Shown: positions 38,301 to 50,025 of the stretch, in pieces
Numbering within the stretch: the stretch's first letter is position 1
How the letters are laid out: each line of letters starts with the position of its first letter
Source of the DNA: Drosophila miranda
Taxonomy: Eukaryota; Arthropoda; Insecta; Diptera; Drosophilidae
Direction of reading: 5' to 3'
Assembly: GCF_003369915.1 (NCBI RefSeq)
Contig: NC_046676.1
Span: 24,862,001 to 24,926,000, forward strand
DNA: 64,000 nt
Position numbers and translations under genes: made by a program
Notes under the pieces: model-generated
What the model was told of the DNA's origin: nothing
Databases searched by the model: none
The model's input: the letters and a program-made list of their open reading frames with translations, nothing else

Positions 38301-40735
38301 GAGCGACAGATGGTCCACAACAATGTGTCCACAAAGCGATACTGTCAGAGGGTTCTACGGGTGGATGCTGAAAGATGATCATCAGAGGGAGAGATAGATA
38401 GGAGATCGTTGCCCAATATTTATTGGAGGATCACGTTCAGTTCCTCTCGATGTAATGCGCGATCATTCAGCTTCCCCTTTGGAAACACCTCACAGATTGA
38501 GTCCAAGCATGCTTGACATTCGATATACAATCAGATTAAAGATCATTGAGACTTCTTTATGACTCTATTATCAAATAATTTATTCATGGAGCATTCCGAT
38601 ATTAGACTCGAACCGTCTTCCGATCTGTTTTGATCCGTTCTGCCCCTCTGTTATTGTTGGCTCTGACCGATCTGCTGGTTTATGGGCTTTAAATTGTCTA
38701 TTAAGGTGACAATGTCGCCCCATCCCCATCCCATCTGAGGAAACAACAATATCAGAGACCGGACCAAAAAGAGACTGAAAGTCCGTGAGCCCCGGGCCCT
38801 CGTATGAGTTGAAAACCTGTTTCAGCGATCGCATTCGATCGCCGATTCGCCTTGTGGAAAATTTCTTGGCTTGCGGCCAAAGATCGGAAAGCGATCTAAA
38901 TCATATGCGACAAAATAGGCCGATGTCTGATTACTGATGTCTGACGTCTTTGGCAGGTTGCAAGATCAACGGACAGACGGTGGCCGAGGGCCAAGAGGTC
39001 GTCGCCTCGATCGACGACCGCTGCTTGGTCTGCCATTGCGGCGACAACCAGTTGACCTGCGCCAAAAAGACCTGCCCCATTCTGCAGTGCCCCAAGACGA
39101 AGCAGAAGCAGCACCCGAACGAGTGCTGCCCCCGCTGCACGGAGCAGCGGGTCTTCATACCAGTGACAGGTGAGAAGAGTCCCAGCCCCTCTCAGCCCAC
39201 CCACCAGCCACCCTAATGCACCCTGTTCCATGTCTCTCCACTCTCTTCGTTCTCCAGGAAAGTGCATCTTTAACAACAAACTCCACTATGACAAAACGCA
39301 GTTCATGCCGGACCGATGCACCAACTGCACCTGTCTGAACGGCACATCCATCTGCCAGCGGGCCACGTGCCCCATCCTGGAGTGCGCGCCAGAGTTCCAG
39401 GAGGACGACGGCTGCTGTCCCCGCTGTGCGGTGGCCGAGGTGCGGAGCGAGTGCAGCCTGGAGGGGATCATCTACAAGAACAACGAGACGTGGAACATGG
39501 GCCCCTGCCGGAGCTGTCGCTGCAACGGAGGCACGATCCGCTGCTCGGAGATGCGCTGTCCGGAGGTCAAATGCCGGGCCAACGAGGAGCTAAAGCTGCC
39601 GCCGGGCGAGTGCTGCCCCAAGTGCGTGGAGACTGCGGGCACCTGCACCGTGTTCGGGGACCCGCACTTCAAGACCTTCGACGGAAAGTTTTTCAGCTTC
39701 CAGGGCAGCTGTAAGTACCAGCTGGCTGCTGACTGCCACGGGCACAGCTTCCACATCCGGCTGACGAACGACGGGCGTGGCACGAAGCGCTCCAGCTGGG
39801 CCAAGACAGTGACCCTCAAGCTGCACAACCTGCGCATCAATCTCGGCCAGAAGCTGCGCGTCAAGGTGAACGGGACGCGGGTAATGCTACCCTACGCGGG
39901 CCGAGCCGGCGACCAGAACGTGACCATCGGTCGGCTGGCCGAGGACGGGGCTGTCCTGCTGCGCTCAGAGATGGGCCTTGCCATAGAGTGGGACGGAAGC
40001 GGTTTCCTCCAGGTCTCGGTGCCTGCCCACTTCAAGCACCGGATGTGCGGCCTGTGCGGCAACTTTAATGGCAGCGGGCGCGACGATCTCACAGGACGCG
40101 ACGGGCGCCCGCACGGCGACGACGAGGTCTGGCACTTTGCCAACTCCTGGAAGGTGGGGGGCCCCAAGTCCTGCTCCCGCCAGCGCGAGAACATCGCCGC
40201 CCTGCCCACGTGCAACAAGCGCCGGTCGAGCTTCTACTGCCAGCCGCTGCGCATCTCGGAAGTATTCGGACACTGTGATAGTAGGCTTAATCCCATCAAC
40301 TACATCGATTCCTGCCGCATGGACGTCTGCGAGTGCCCGTCGGGCAGCTGCCACTGCGACAGTTTCGCGGCCTACGCTCACGAGTGCCACCGCCTCGGTG
40401 TCCAGCTGCCTGATTGGCGGAGCTCCACCAACTGTCCCGCCGGCTGGAGACGGAATGCCACACTCGCGAACTTCCTGGACAACGAGTACTACGGGGATAG
40501 CTTGAGGCGCTTTCCCGGTCCAGGCTCTCTCAAGGGGCGGCGCCGAAAGCAACAGCAGCAGCACCTGCAGCATCTGCAGCAGAGGAGCAGGCAGAATCAG
40601 AATCAGCAGAAACAACATCAGCTCCAGAAGCAGAATCAGAATCAGCTCCTGGACAATGAGTTCATCAAGAAGCATGTCCCCAGCAGCCTGTTGCAGCAGC
40701 GTGCGCCGGATCGTACGCCACCGCCACTCCACTGA
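31018..40735 (+). CDS. cv-2: Crossveinless 2 (BMPER family), secreted BMP regulator
   Basis: Secreted, matrix-bound BMP modulator that binds Dpp/Gbb and sharpens signalling in wing crossveins. Six coding exons: 31018-31234, 33572-33654, 37788-37890, 37958-38140, 38957-39169 and 39258-40735, all in phase, 758 aa. The signal segment is unusually internal (about residues 46-66, VPILVLILLSMLLQL) after a 45-residue hydrophilic lead. Five von Willebrand C domains follow (about 78-135, 136-196, 197-262, 268-325, 330-390) with CCRKC, CCPSC, CCPRC, CCPRC and CCPKC endings. Then comes a VWD domain from about 395 whose FGDPHF motif is the acid-labile autocleavage site of the family, then a C8-type cysteine region. 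The C-terminal about 65 residues are Gln/His/Asn-rich. The 5' UTR exons are not resolved. Large introns 1 and 2 (2.3 and 4.1 kb) probably hold enhancers. Confidence 0.95.
31235..33571 (+). other. cv-2 intron 1
   Basis: 2337 bp between donor GTGAGT and acceptor TTTCAG. It contains several open frames of biased composition but nothing with domain features. A purine/pyrimidine-rich patch lies near 32900-33000. Confidence 0.6.
33655..37787 (+). other. cv-2 intron 2
   Basis: 4133 bp. It contains the 68-bp poly-G run (35242-35309), a CG-rich stretch near 34600-34700 and no supported gene. A tRNA-like stretch near 34350-34440 failed on pairing. Confidence 0.6.
35242..35309 (+). repeat. Uninterrupted 68-bp poly-G tract
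   Basis: Sixty-eight consecutive G residues after ATGGT and before TGAACTG, within cv-2 intron 2. Such a long pure G run is rare in fly genomes. It may be a real homopolymer or G-quadruplex-forming tract, or an assembly/base-calling artefact. Confidence 0.9.
38141..38956 (+). other. cv-2 intron 4
   Basis: 816 bp between VWC2- and VWC3-encoding exons. No coding or repeat feature seen. Confidence 0.6.
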
Positions 40736-41013
40736 TTTGTGGACTGAGAAAGAGAAAACCCCCCTCTGCCATAAGTTACTACACGTACACACCCACGTAC
40801 ACTCTCCCACACTCGCACGCATATTCTCTCAAAGCGAGTTCAGCTTTTCGTAGCATACTTTTGGCGGAAGCCGAAAAGAGTTTAGAGAGAGAGAGAGAGT
40901 AGTTGAATCCGCTCCCATGACAGACAGACACGACAGACGCGACAGACAGGCAGCAGTATTACGCTGAAGCATTACGTACAGTACTTTGGAACAGGCAGAT
41001 AGAGACATATTTA
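40736..41013 (+). other. cv-2 3' UTR start
   Basis: Sequence following the TGA stop, with GA-rich (about 40884-40900) and GACAGA-rich runs. No canonical AATAAA is visible within the first kilobase after the stop, so the true 3' end is unresolved and may lie beyond the AT microsatellite. Confidence 0.4.
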
Positions 41014-41029
41014 TATATATATATATATA

Positions 41030-41075
<46 letters not shown>

Positions 41076-41107
41076 ATAATAATAATATATATATATATAT
41101 ATATATA
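41014..41107. repeat. (AT)n microsatellite
   Basis: About 94 bp of almost pure TA/AT dinucleotides with a few AATAAT interruptions. Frames through it encode only Ile/Tyr runs and are not genes. Confidence 0.9.
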
Positions 41108-44100
41108 ATGCACTATACATCAATGAAACTCATCCTCCAACTGTCGCCATTTCGCATAGATAGACTAAGTTTTATTTATTTTAGCTTTAGTAAAGGAATT
41201 TTCTTAATTATATCAAACGGTTCTATACAATACCTACTATATATGGATATATCCTGTATTGGAAGTACTATTATGATGATGATGATGATGATGTTTGTTT
41301 TGTGCGTGTGCCTGATTTTTTGTATTTGTATTCCTGTATGTGTGGATTACGTTACTCTAATTAACAGATGGAACTCTTGCTAGAACTCTTCAAAGGTCCT
41401 CTAGTTAGCGTCTAAGGAAACTAAGAGGTAGACCTAAGCCTAGCTAAAGTTTGCTTAAAATTTAAGACCTACGCCTAAGTCCCCCAGACAACAACACATA
41501 GAACATCTACTACTAACACTACTACAATGCTACTATACGTATGAGAATGGCACAAACAGTATTTTTGCTTAGTTGAAACTTTAAACTTGAACGAAGCCTA
41601 GAGCCCAGAGAGATCCGTTCAGGCCAAATCCATCTCCAGTCTCTTACTCTTACTGTCCTACTCTTCAACTAAATACTTAACCATCTCAAAGAAGAACTTT
41701 CCAATTTCCAATTACTAATTCCGCATATGACCTTATCTTATAACCTTTTTACCCCACAAAACTGTGTTAATATTTATAAATCCCTACCTAAATATGAACT
41801 TACTTCTCCAACTACTCGTATTTAACCGTAAACGTAACCGTTAGAGTAATCCGAAAGGAACTCCGTAGGAACACGAAAGGAGACGCTTTTTGCCATTTTT
41901 TCAATTATATGGATTAATCAAGTTTAACTTTAATTAGTAATTTACTTAACTATAAAGATGCAAGATACTTCTTGAAATATACCATAGTATGGCTGGATCT
42001 GTAAATTTTCCAGCAGAAATATCCTACAGAGAAGAAAAGAACAAAGGACACCCCAATGCAACAATTGCAAATGGATAAATGAAATTAAAATATACGAAAA
42101 ACAAATCTAACGAGACATGTGTTCATATTCGGGGATATAGCAAAGTGCTATGGCATCGGTTTCGCAGGCACGAACTCCCGCCACAGTCGCAGACTCAATC
42201 GCATTCTCAGTCTCAAATCCAACTCCATTTCCCGTTCAGACTGAACAAAGAATTGGAGACGCTGCGTCTGGGGAGTCACGGAAGGAAGTTAAGTGAGGCA
42301 AGCACTCCCAGCAGTCCAAAGCAGTTGCCAAGGGCCAGCACTCCAGCATCCAGCACTCCGACCTCTCACGAGAGGCAGAAACAGAGTCCACCCAATCAGA
42401 GCCAGAGTCTGGCTGGCGTCGAATTACGAGGCACTGGTAATGGCTATAGGCACTGGCAATGCCAATTTATGCATGTTTGCTTAGCAATAATTGTCAGAGT
42501 TGTCTAGGGTTGGGTGACCAATTCCAGTCCCAATCCCAATACCCGCCGGAGATGCGATGGCAGAACGGAGTGCACAAGTTTGTCTGTAATTTGAACATGC
42601 CACAAGCAGCGGCTTGTTGATTTCTTGGAAAGAGCCACATCGCACACACTCAAAGAGCTCGTAAATTCAACGATCCGATCGAAGGCGATTTAGAAGGAAA
42701 ACACAATCTGGCCACTGGCCATTTCTCATTGCTCATTGAGGAAAACCACAGGCAGTGGCAGAGCCACGCAACAGGCACGTGCAGGGAATAAGCAACAAGT
42801 CGATTCCCATTCCCATTCCAATTGCAACCTGATTGATGCCCGTCGCTGCTCGTTGTTCAGCAGAAACGATCTCGATCTGGTCTTGGGTCTGCCTCTGGCT
42901 GTGGTTGTGGCTCTGCGACTGCAACTGCGACTAGCCTCTGGTGACATCTGCCTGATGTAATGCCTTTGAATGCTTCCGCGTGTCGATCGCCTGGAGACGC
43001 CGGCCGACGCGTGCTCTGTCCTTATCAGGCGCTACCCTGTCCATATCGGTGCAGATGCCATATCCATTCCATTGGGGAGATCTGGGGAGCCAGCGACTGG
43101 TGTGGCGCCACGGCATGAGCCAAATTTGGTGAAGACCTTTGGTGAAATGTTTGTCGGACAAGTGGTGTTTACTGCATTCCCCATGGGGCGGCATTAGACC
43201 AGAGATGGGCACATAAGTGACGGGGCACTCAGCCTCCTCTCATCCGCTCATAATTCATAGACATTTCGCCCTTAACCACTTAAAATCCCCAATTTATCAA
43301 TCCGTGGTCCAGCAACGCTGTAGGACTCATAAAGATGTCCAGCTGTCCAGATAAGCCTCCGCCAAGGACAAGCCGCGAACATCGATGGCCTCCGCCATGC
43401 ATCATCTGCCAGATGATGAGGATGAGGATAGGATGGAATGTAATGGGAGCGCTCCTAAGTGTGCATAAGCGAGTGGAATCGCATGAATCATCCGGAGTGG
43501 GCGTGGGAGCATCCATTGTCATCGTCTTGGCCATTAGCGCATACAGACATATGTCAGCGGCATCCACTTCCACTGGCATTGACACCCACGTAAGCCGGTC
43601 GAAGGGCTGCACTTTCCCATTGCCTCAAGGATTTGAAGGAGGTTGGAATGCCGAAAATCCGCGACTCAGAGTTCTGCCCACGCCTGGTTACCAAATGGGG
43701 ATGTTGACAGAACTGGACAAATGTGGCATTATTTATGCTATTGATCCGCCGGAAACACGAGTGATTGTGAGAAAGAGGGAGACGGAGAGGAGTGCATAGA
43801 ATCGAAATAAATTGTAGCATACTCTTCGGCGCGGGCCTTAAAGCAGAAGCAACGGAGTGCCAATTCCGAGTGACTCTTTCTCCGCCCACCAAGTAACAAC
43901 TGATGAAGGCGATGCAGAAAGCATACGGAAATTAAATCTGTATTTGGACCGTTCGGACAGTCGTTCAATCTATATGAAGATACATACATACATATGTTCC
44001 AATCGGTGCTAACAAATACAGTAGACACTCTCACTTCTTATGTTCTTCCTTAACAACAGCGTCCATCAAATTCCTCCTTCCAAAATTGAAATTTGAATAC

Positions 44101-44118
44101 CATTCTGAAATATTCAGC
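41108..44118. other. Intergenic DNA downstream of cv-2
   Basis: It contains an ATG/GAT trinucleotide run near 41273-41292 and otherwise AT-rich then mixed sequence. Several frames of 70-150 codons occur, but their composition is Gln/Ser low complexity and none shows splice continuity. Confidence 0.4.
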
Positions 44119-44554
44119 CAGGCTCCGTTTTTCACATTCACAAAAGTTTTCCGATTTACTTTTGAATACACATAAATTGAGGCTCCCGTTTTCACATTTC
44201 GCAAGATTTATTCGTTTTCAAAACGAAAACATTTTCGTTGACGAAATGAAAAGTAAACGGCATTTTATACAACGAAACGAACCTTTATTGCAAAAGGAAA
44301 CAAATATATGACTTATTGATGCATTAACATAAACTTGACACCTATATCAGGGTAATTTAACTTTTGCTTTCTTTATAAATTATTTTATTTTAACCCAACC
44401 TCAAATTTCGCTCATAAAAAATTTGCCAGGGCAACAACAATTTTCGTTTTGGTGCAAACAGCAAAAATATGTGAAAACTGGAGAGCATTAAAACGAAAAC
44501 AAAACGTTTTAGCTGAAAACGTAATCCGCAAAAATAAATGAAAAACGGAGCCTG
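44119..44554. mobile_element. Candidate MITE with CAGGCTCCG inverted ends
   Basis: A 436-bp AT-rich segment begins CAGGCTCCGTTTTTCA and ends with the near-exact complement (TGAAAAACGGAGCCTG). An extra internal copy of a similar end (GAGGCTCCCGTTTTCACA) lies at about 44179. It contains no transposase frame. I cannot see a clear target-site duplication, so the exact boundaries and superfamily are uncertain. Confidence 0.5.
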
Positions 44555-46587
44555 CCTGATTAAATAATGTAATAAGTAGTCTTTTTTCCGAAATCCATAT
44601 TTTCTGCATAATTTCTGACATTTTTCTCCAGCTGCGTTTCATTTGCCGACACCGTAGATTAAGGTGTCTTGCCCATAGTTAATTAACTGTGTAAATTGCT
44701 TATTACTTGACGACACCTCCCCCATAAAACCCTCCTCCACACAGCTGTCAATCAGTGTCAGTCATTAGATATACAAATATCTGCAGAGATTTGTGTTGCT
44801 TACACGAACACGAGACGAAACTGAGATGGCTAAATGAATTATTGAATTAATAAATAGATTCCCTCGTTCCCCATCTCCATCCATCTATGTATGTGATTCT
44901 TATGGGTTTTTGACTAATTTAATTGGCAATCAAGTATTCGGCGTTCGCTCTAATGGCGATGACTTGTGTCAACCCAGCCGCAGCCCCACTGAAACACAAT
45001 TAATTACCAAGATATTGGCCATTTGAATAGTAACTCTCTCTGTCCGAAGGACTTCACATAGAACTCTCTCTCTATCACATACAGAATCACTTGCTTTCGC
45101 ACCTCGACAGACAGTGAGGCGTCGGCATTCGTTGGTTTTTGTTGGTAAGCGAAAACTGGTTGGCATCCAGATCCAACGCATTCAGATGTACATTTGTATG
45201 TACATACATTTGGCGAGTCAATATTGGTTATTAATTATATTAAATTAACTTTGCTTGTTCCCCGATTCGATTATTGTACCTGTATTCACATAATTCATTT
45301 CATTTTCGCTAAAACGAAGATCCCATCGCAATCAGATGCAATTATGCAAACCCGTCAACTGATGCTGCTGCTTCTACTGCTACCAAATGACGGAAGTTGT
45401 TCGTGTGCAATCCGTATGGGGTATTAATTGTGCTTATCTAATCCCAAACACCATTGTAATTCCAATTCAGTGAATGGCGCAGTGATCGGCGATCAATGTT
45501 GCGGGTGATCTGTGACTTCGCACGTGGATTGGCGCAAGCCTTCCGCCCATCAATCTTGATCGCTCACTAATAACAGCAATTAGTGCCAAAAGAACCCACA
45601 GATATTGAAAAGGGAATACTAATTAGTCAAGCTTTTGGGGGAAGGTCGAAGTGTGGGATACCCCGCGCTCACATGCTACAACCCATCAACGATCCATCAA
45701 TTAGCAGCACCATAAGGTGTCTGTCTGACTTTCTTCTCGAATTTCTCCGTCATAAATCCACGAAGAGAAGCTTAAATCACGCGTCACTCTTAAGTGCCGC
45801 CTTTTTGGGCATAAGCGTTGTCGCAATTTGCATATTAAAGCCAATAAATTTTGTCTAATAGGTTCTAAGTTTTGCTGGCACTGGACAAATTTGTGTGCCA
45901 ATAAAAATCGGGTAATTAATTGCTCGCCTCCTGAAATGTATAGCCGCCGTTTCCCAAGCAATCCAAGGGACCTTAAAAAAAGCTCATGTATATATGGATC
46001 TTTTAACGATCGCATTAACTTCAAACGCGCACATTTTTAATGGTCTGTTCTGTCAACCGATCGATCCATCGATCGTCGGATCCCAGCTCGTGGCAGCAAC
46101 GAACTTTGGGGCACTCTCTTCTCCCAACGCAAGCGTCTCGGAGTGATACAGAATACAGTAGAAAAGAGCAGAACAGAACAAAACAAAATAAACCGGGAAG
46201 ATTCACTCCTTATCGGGTCTACTCGCCCTCAAATTAATATTTATATTTATTATCATTATTTTGTATAAACTTGTTCTTGGCCGTTTTGTTCTAAACGTGT
46301 TAGAAAGGCTTTGCTTCGGCTTGGTCTGGCTATGGATGTGGCTGTGGCTTGGACTTTGCGAAATGGCATTCGAATCGAGAGAAATATATACAAAAGTTAG
46401 TTAGCAGGCGGCACACTCTCTAGCTCTCTAGTACCAGTCCCAGTCCCAGTCCCGGTCTCTGATCTCAGTTCTGTTCAGATCATTCGGACAGAAACATTCA
46501 ATAAAGACGGCCACGCGCATTCTACCGCGCCTCCCATTGAAAGTGCCGCATTCAAAGATATAGAAAGAGAGATTCCCATTTAGCAGA
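44555..46587. other. Intergenic DNA upstream of the CAP gene pair
   Basis: No supported gene. It is AT-rich to about 46000. A CCCAGT-repeat lies near 46432-46452, just before an initiator-like TCAGTT at about 46464, about 120 bp upstream of the first CAP gene start, which may be its promoter. Confidence 0.35.
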
Positions 46588-47582
46588 ATGTCTGATTTTG
46601 TACCTTCTTCGTTAGCCTGCCTGACGCTGATGCTGATGCTGCTGCAGATGGTCCTTGCCAAGGAGTACAGCTGGTGTGATCCGACGCTCTGCGAAAAGGG
46701 TGTGCGGCATGTGGCCTGCCGGAATACAGGGGTAACTACAACGGAACAACAAAAGATTCAACAGCAACTGATGGATACTTTGGTCCGCTCCCGATCCCGC
46801 TAGCACTTTCACAGACGCTGCCAGCCGGATTCCTTCCAGGTGGACATCAGTCGCCACAAATCGGACTTCCTGCACGCGCACAACAAGAGGAGGAACTTCC
46901 TGGCGCTGGGACGAGTGCCCGGCTATTACCCAGCCGCTCGCATGGCCACCATGGTAGGAGCCCCCTTAAATTTTTGCTCGTAGCAGAGTCTTAGTAGAAT
47001 CCCTCGTACTCGTAGGTGTGGGACGATGAGCTGCAGTATCTGTCGCAGCTGAATACAAATACCTGTGTGCTGGATCACGATGACTGCCACAGCACGTACC
47101 GCTATGCCAACTCTGGCCAGAACCTATGCGCGGTGTGGCGTAACAGGAATCCCCATGTGAATGTGACCAGCCTAGTGGAGGAGTGCATCGGACTGTGGTT
47201 TAACGAGTGGGATCTGATCGACAACAGCTTCATCGACGCCTTCAAGGTGACGCCGATATTGTGAGTATTGAGGGCGACTCCTATCCCTCGTCTAGGAACT
47301 ACTGAAGCATAATGCGTATCCTACCTTAGCGAGGACTATGGACACTTTGTGGAGATGAGCGTGGACAAGAACTTCGCCATCGGCTGCTCCATCATGCGCT
47401 TCACGCGGCCCGACTACCCCTCCGTGTACATCTACAATGTGGTCTGCAACTACGCCTCGCTGTACGCTCTGGGGGCAATCGTCTACGAGACGGGCTATCC
47501 GGCCTCGCGCTGCACCACGGGGAAGAGCCACTTCTATCCGGGTCTCTGCTCCACTCGCGAGGAGTACGATCCTAATTGGTGA
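46588..47582 (+). CDS. Secreted CAP-domain (antigen 5/CRISP) protein A
   Basis: Four exons, 46588-46731, 46804-46953, 47016-47260 and 47330-47582, give 263 aa. The signal peptide is residues 1-24 (LACLTLMLMLLQMVLA). Next is the insect antigen-5 N-terminal cysteine segment (WCDPTLC, HVACRN), then the CAP domain from HAHNKRRNFLALG, with the VWDDEL helix and the YGHFVEM...GCSIMRF core, and Cys-rich C-terminal residues. Exon 2 is taken to start after CTAG at 46803 because it keeps phase and restores the family's HFHxxCQP sequence; the more obvious CACAG acceptor 11 bp further on breaks the frame. Drosophila has many such genes, often male-reproductive or venom-allergen-like; I cannot assign the orthologue. 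It lies tandem with the similar gene at 49110. Confidence 0.87.
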
Positions 47583-49109
47583 TCTAAAAATCTTCCCTTT
47601 AGTTTTACTCAGGTCCAACTGTCAAGTATTCAGAAAAGAAACCCGTAGCTTTACACAAAAACAAACAAATAAATGATCGCATCGACGTGACGTGACGTTT
47701 TGTTTGATTCCAGTAACTTTGCATAATTTATTTCAACAAAGTCATCGGCATCCCATCCCATTTCATCCATGGCTGACTTCTGACTTCTGACCGGCTGACT
47801 CCGTCGACTCCGACTGTCATTGCATAAGCACAAAATAAATTATCGTCTAAGACTACGCCGCTGTACGACTCCCGTATACGTTTTAGTCAAACAAAACGCT
47901 TCTACAAAGAAAGCGCTCGCCCAGTCGTCTGGTCTCGCTCTCCGTCTCTTTGTCCGTCTCCATTTTGAGACTGGTTTGGCATAAAAAACTTTCGTTTATT
48001 ATTGTCCAACAGATCATAAAGAGATCTTCGAAGATCCACCTCGAGTATGCAAATCTCGACTTTAAGTTGATTTGTGTGCAGAACTTATTGATTTGTTCTT
48101 TGTGATTGAAAACCTGTCCCGACTGGAAGTCGCTAAATACGCGGCACATATGGGCAACAGCAGCCAGAAAGCAACAGCGATATTATAGTTTCTTAGCCGA
48201 AACTCACCAATTGGGTCAATGTCAGTGGCGAAGCCCCAGAACCTAGAACCACACACAGAGCCCGGAGTCACTGAACTGCTGGAGACGCCCACGCCGAGTT
48301 GATTCGCGATGAGTGGAGTCTGAATGAATGAGATTTCCCAGAAATATATGTTAAATTTCTATGAGATTTGGTTATAATGGGGGGATGACAGATTATTCAT
48401 CACTTAACACACAATCCAAAGCAGTAGTGAAACCTTTTCAACTCTATTCTTACTCTGAGCAGCTTGAACTTCACCCAACTCTGGGTGTATAACCTAATTT
48501 AATGGGTTAGTGTTAGTTCTAGATTTGTCTGAGGCTAATCTTGCTGTGTAAAATCTCTTAAACCTACTATAGAGGACTACTGGATCTATTGGATACGTGT
48601 AACTTAAAGGATCCTACCTAAGGAATCGGTCTTGTCTAGACAGTACCCAAATAACAACTAATCTATTCCAACGCTCTCCACTTTTCGGCAAGCCTGAACT
48701 CCACTCAACTTTGGGGCTTTATGAGCGAGTTTTCCTAGAAGTCGTGCGCCTCGTCCGCGACTTTCGGTGTTAACGCTCTGAGCGCTCTTCAGAGGTGAGG
48801 ACCGAGACAGAGACAAAGACAAAGACCGAGACGTCCGCCAGAAAATGGAAATGATTCATAAAACGTTGCTTGACCTGTCTCAAGCACTGCGGACGGCTGA
48901 CCAGCCCGCGTGCAGCTGCGGTTTTCGGAATCGGAATCGGTCCCGCACTCCGAACCCCACTTCGGACCGCGTTGGAAAACAAACAGCAAACGTTGCCAAA
49001 AATAAAAACCAAAATAAATATACGCGGTATCAAATCAAAATTTCTGAATAAATATCGCCTTGGAGGTGGTCAGGATCTGCACTTGTGATTGCATTGACAT
49101 CCGGAGAAC
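47583..49109. other. Spacer between the two CAP genes
   Basis: 1.5 kb with no supported gene. It is AT-rich at 48300-48660. Short frames at 48770-49090 have no domain features. The proximal 100 bp should hold the promoter of the second CAP gene. Confidence 0.4.
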
Positions 49110-50025
49110 ATGGAGCCTGGGAAATATCTCCTGATCAGCGTTTTGCTGATGCCCATGGCGATCGGACAGCCGCTGTCCTGGTGCGACCCGCAGCTCTGTC
49201 CGGAGGGAAAGGTGCATATTGCGTGCAACAACAACGGAGTAAGTGATCTCCATGATCCCTCTGCTTCTGAGTTAACCAGGAATTATCCTCGATAGAAGTT
49301 CCATGAGAGCTGCTCGGAGGATGCCACCATGGTGAATCTGAAGCCGCACCGGTCGTTCATCCTGAATGAGCACAACAAGCGGCGCAACTTCATCGCCTCG
49401 GGCTCGCTGCCGGGCTACTTTCCGGCTACGCGGATGGCCACCATGGTGTGGGACGAGGAGCTGGAGTATCTGGCGACGCTCAACCTGAAGACCTGCAACC
49501 TGGAGCACGACGACTGCAACCACTCGTTCCGCTTCCGGAATCTGGGTCAGAATCTGTGCGGCGTGGATCGCTACCGCAGTGCCCCAATGAACGTGACAAA
49601 TCTGGTGGAGCAGTCGCTGGGTCTGTGGTTCGGCGAGCACCATGTCATCGACAGTAGCTTCATCACCGACTTCCGGGTGACCAGCAAACTGTAAGAGCAG
49701 TTGCCCCCACATTTCCGGTTTCCGCAGAAACGTAACAATCCTTGTTTTTTTTTTGGTTGGCAGGGAAAAGTACGGTCACTTTGTGGAAACGGTGGTGGAC
49801 AGGAACACCCATGTCGGCTGCGCCATGATGCGCTTCACCAACCCGAAGTACCCGTTCCTTTACATCTACAACACAGCTTGCAACTATGCCAGCGTCTATG
49901 CCATCGGCGTCCCCGTCTACAATGCGGGCTTACCCGCCTCCGAGTGCCTCACGGGCAACAATCCGCAGTATCCAGCCCTCTGCTCCGTGAAGGAGAAATA
50001 CAACCCAAACTACAATATATACTAG
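49110..50025 (+). CDS. Secreted CAP-domain (antigen 5/CRISP) protein B
   Basis: Three exons, 49110-49238, 49296-49690 and 49764-50025, give 261 aa. The signal peptide is residues 1-18 (LLISVLLMPMAIG core), followed by LSWCDPQLC and HIACNNNG. The CAP domain starts at EHNKRRNFIASG and continues through MVWDEELEYLATLN and GQNLCGV to the CAP signature YGHFVETVVDRNTHVGCAM. The C-terminal cysteines (ACNYA, SECL, LCSVKEKYNP) match the antigen-5 pattern. Compared with gene A it lacks the intron that splits ATM|VW in A; the other two introns are shared in position and phase, which supports an ancient tandem duplication with intron gain or loss. Secreted; the ligand or target is unknown. Confidence 0.9.

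Noticed and set aside
40829-41113. Ile/Tyr-repeat frame across the AT microsatellite
   Set aside because: Pure consequence of the TA dinucleotide repeat.
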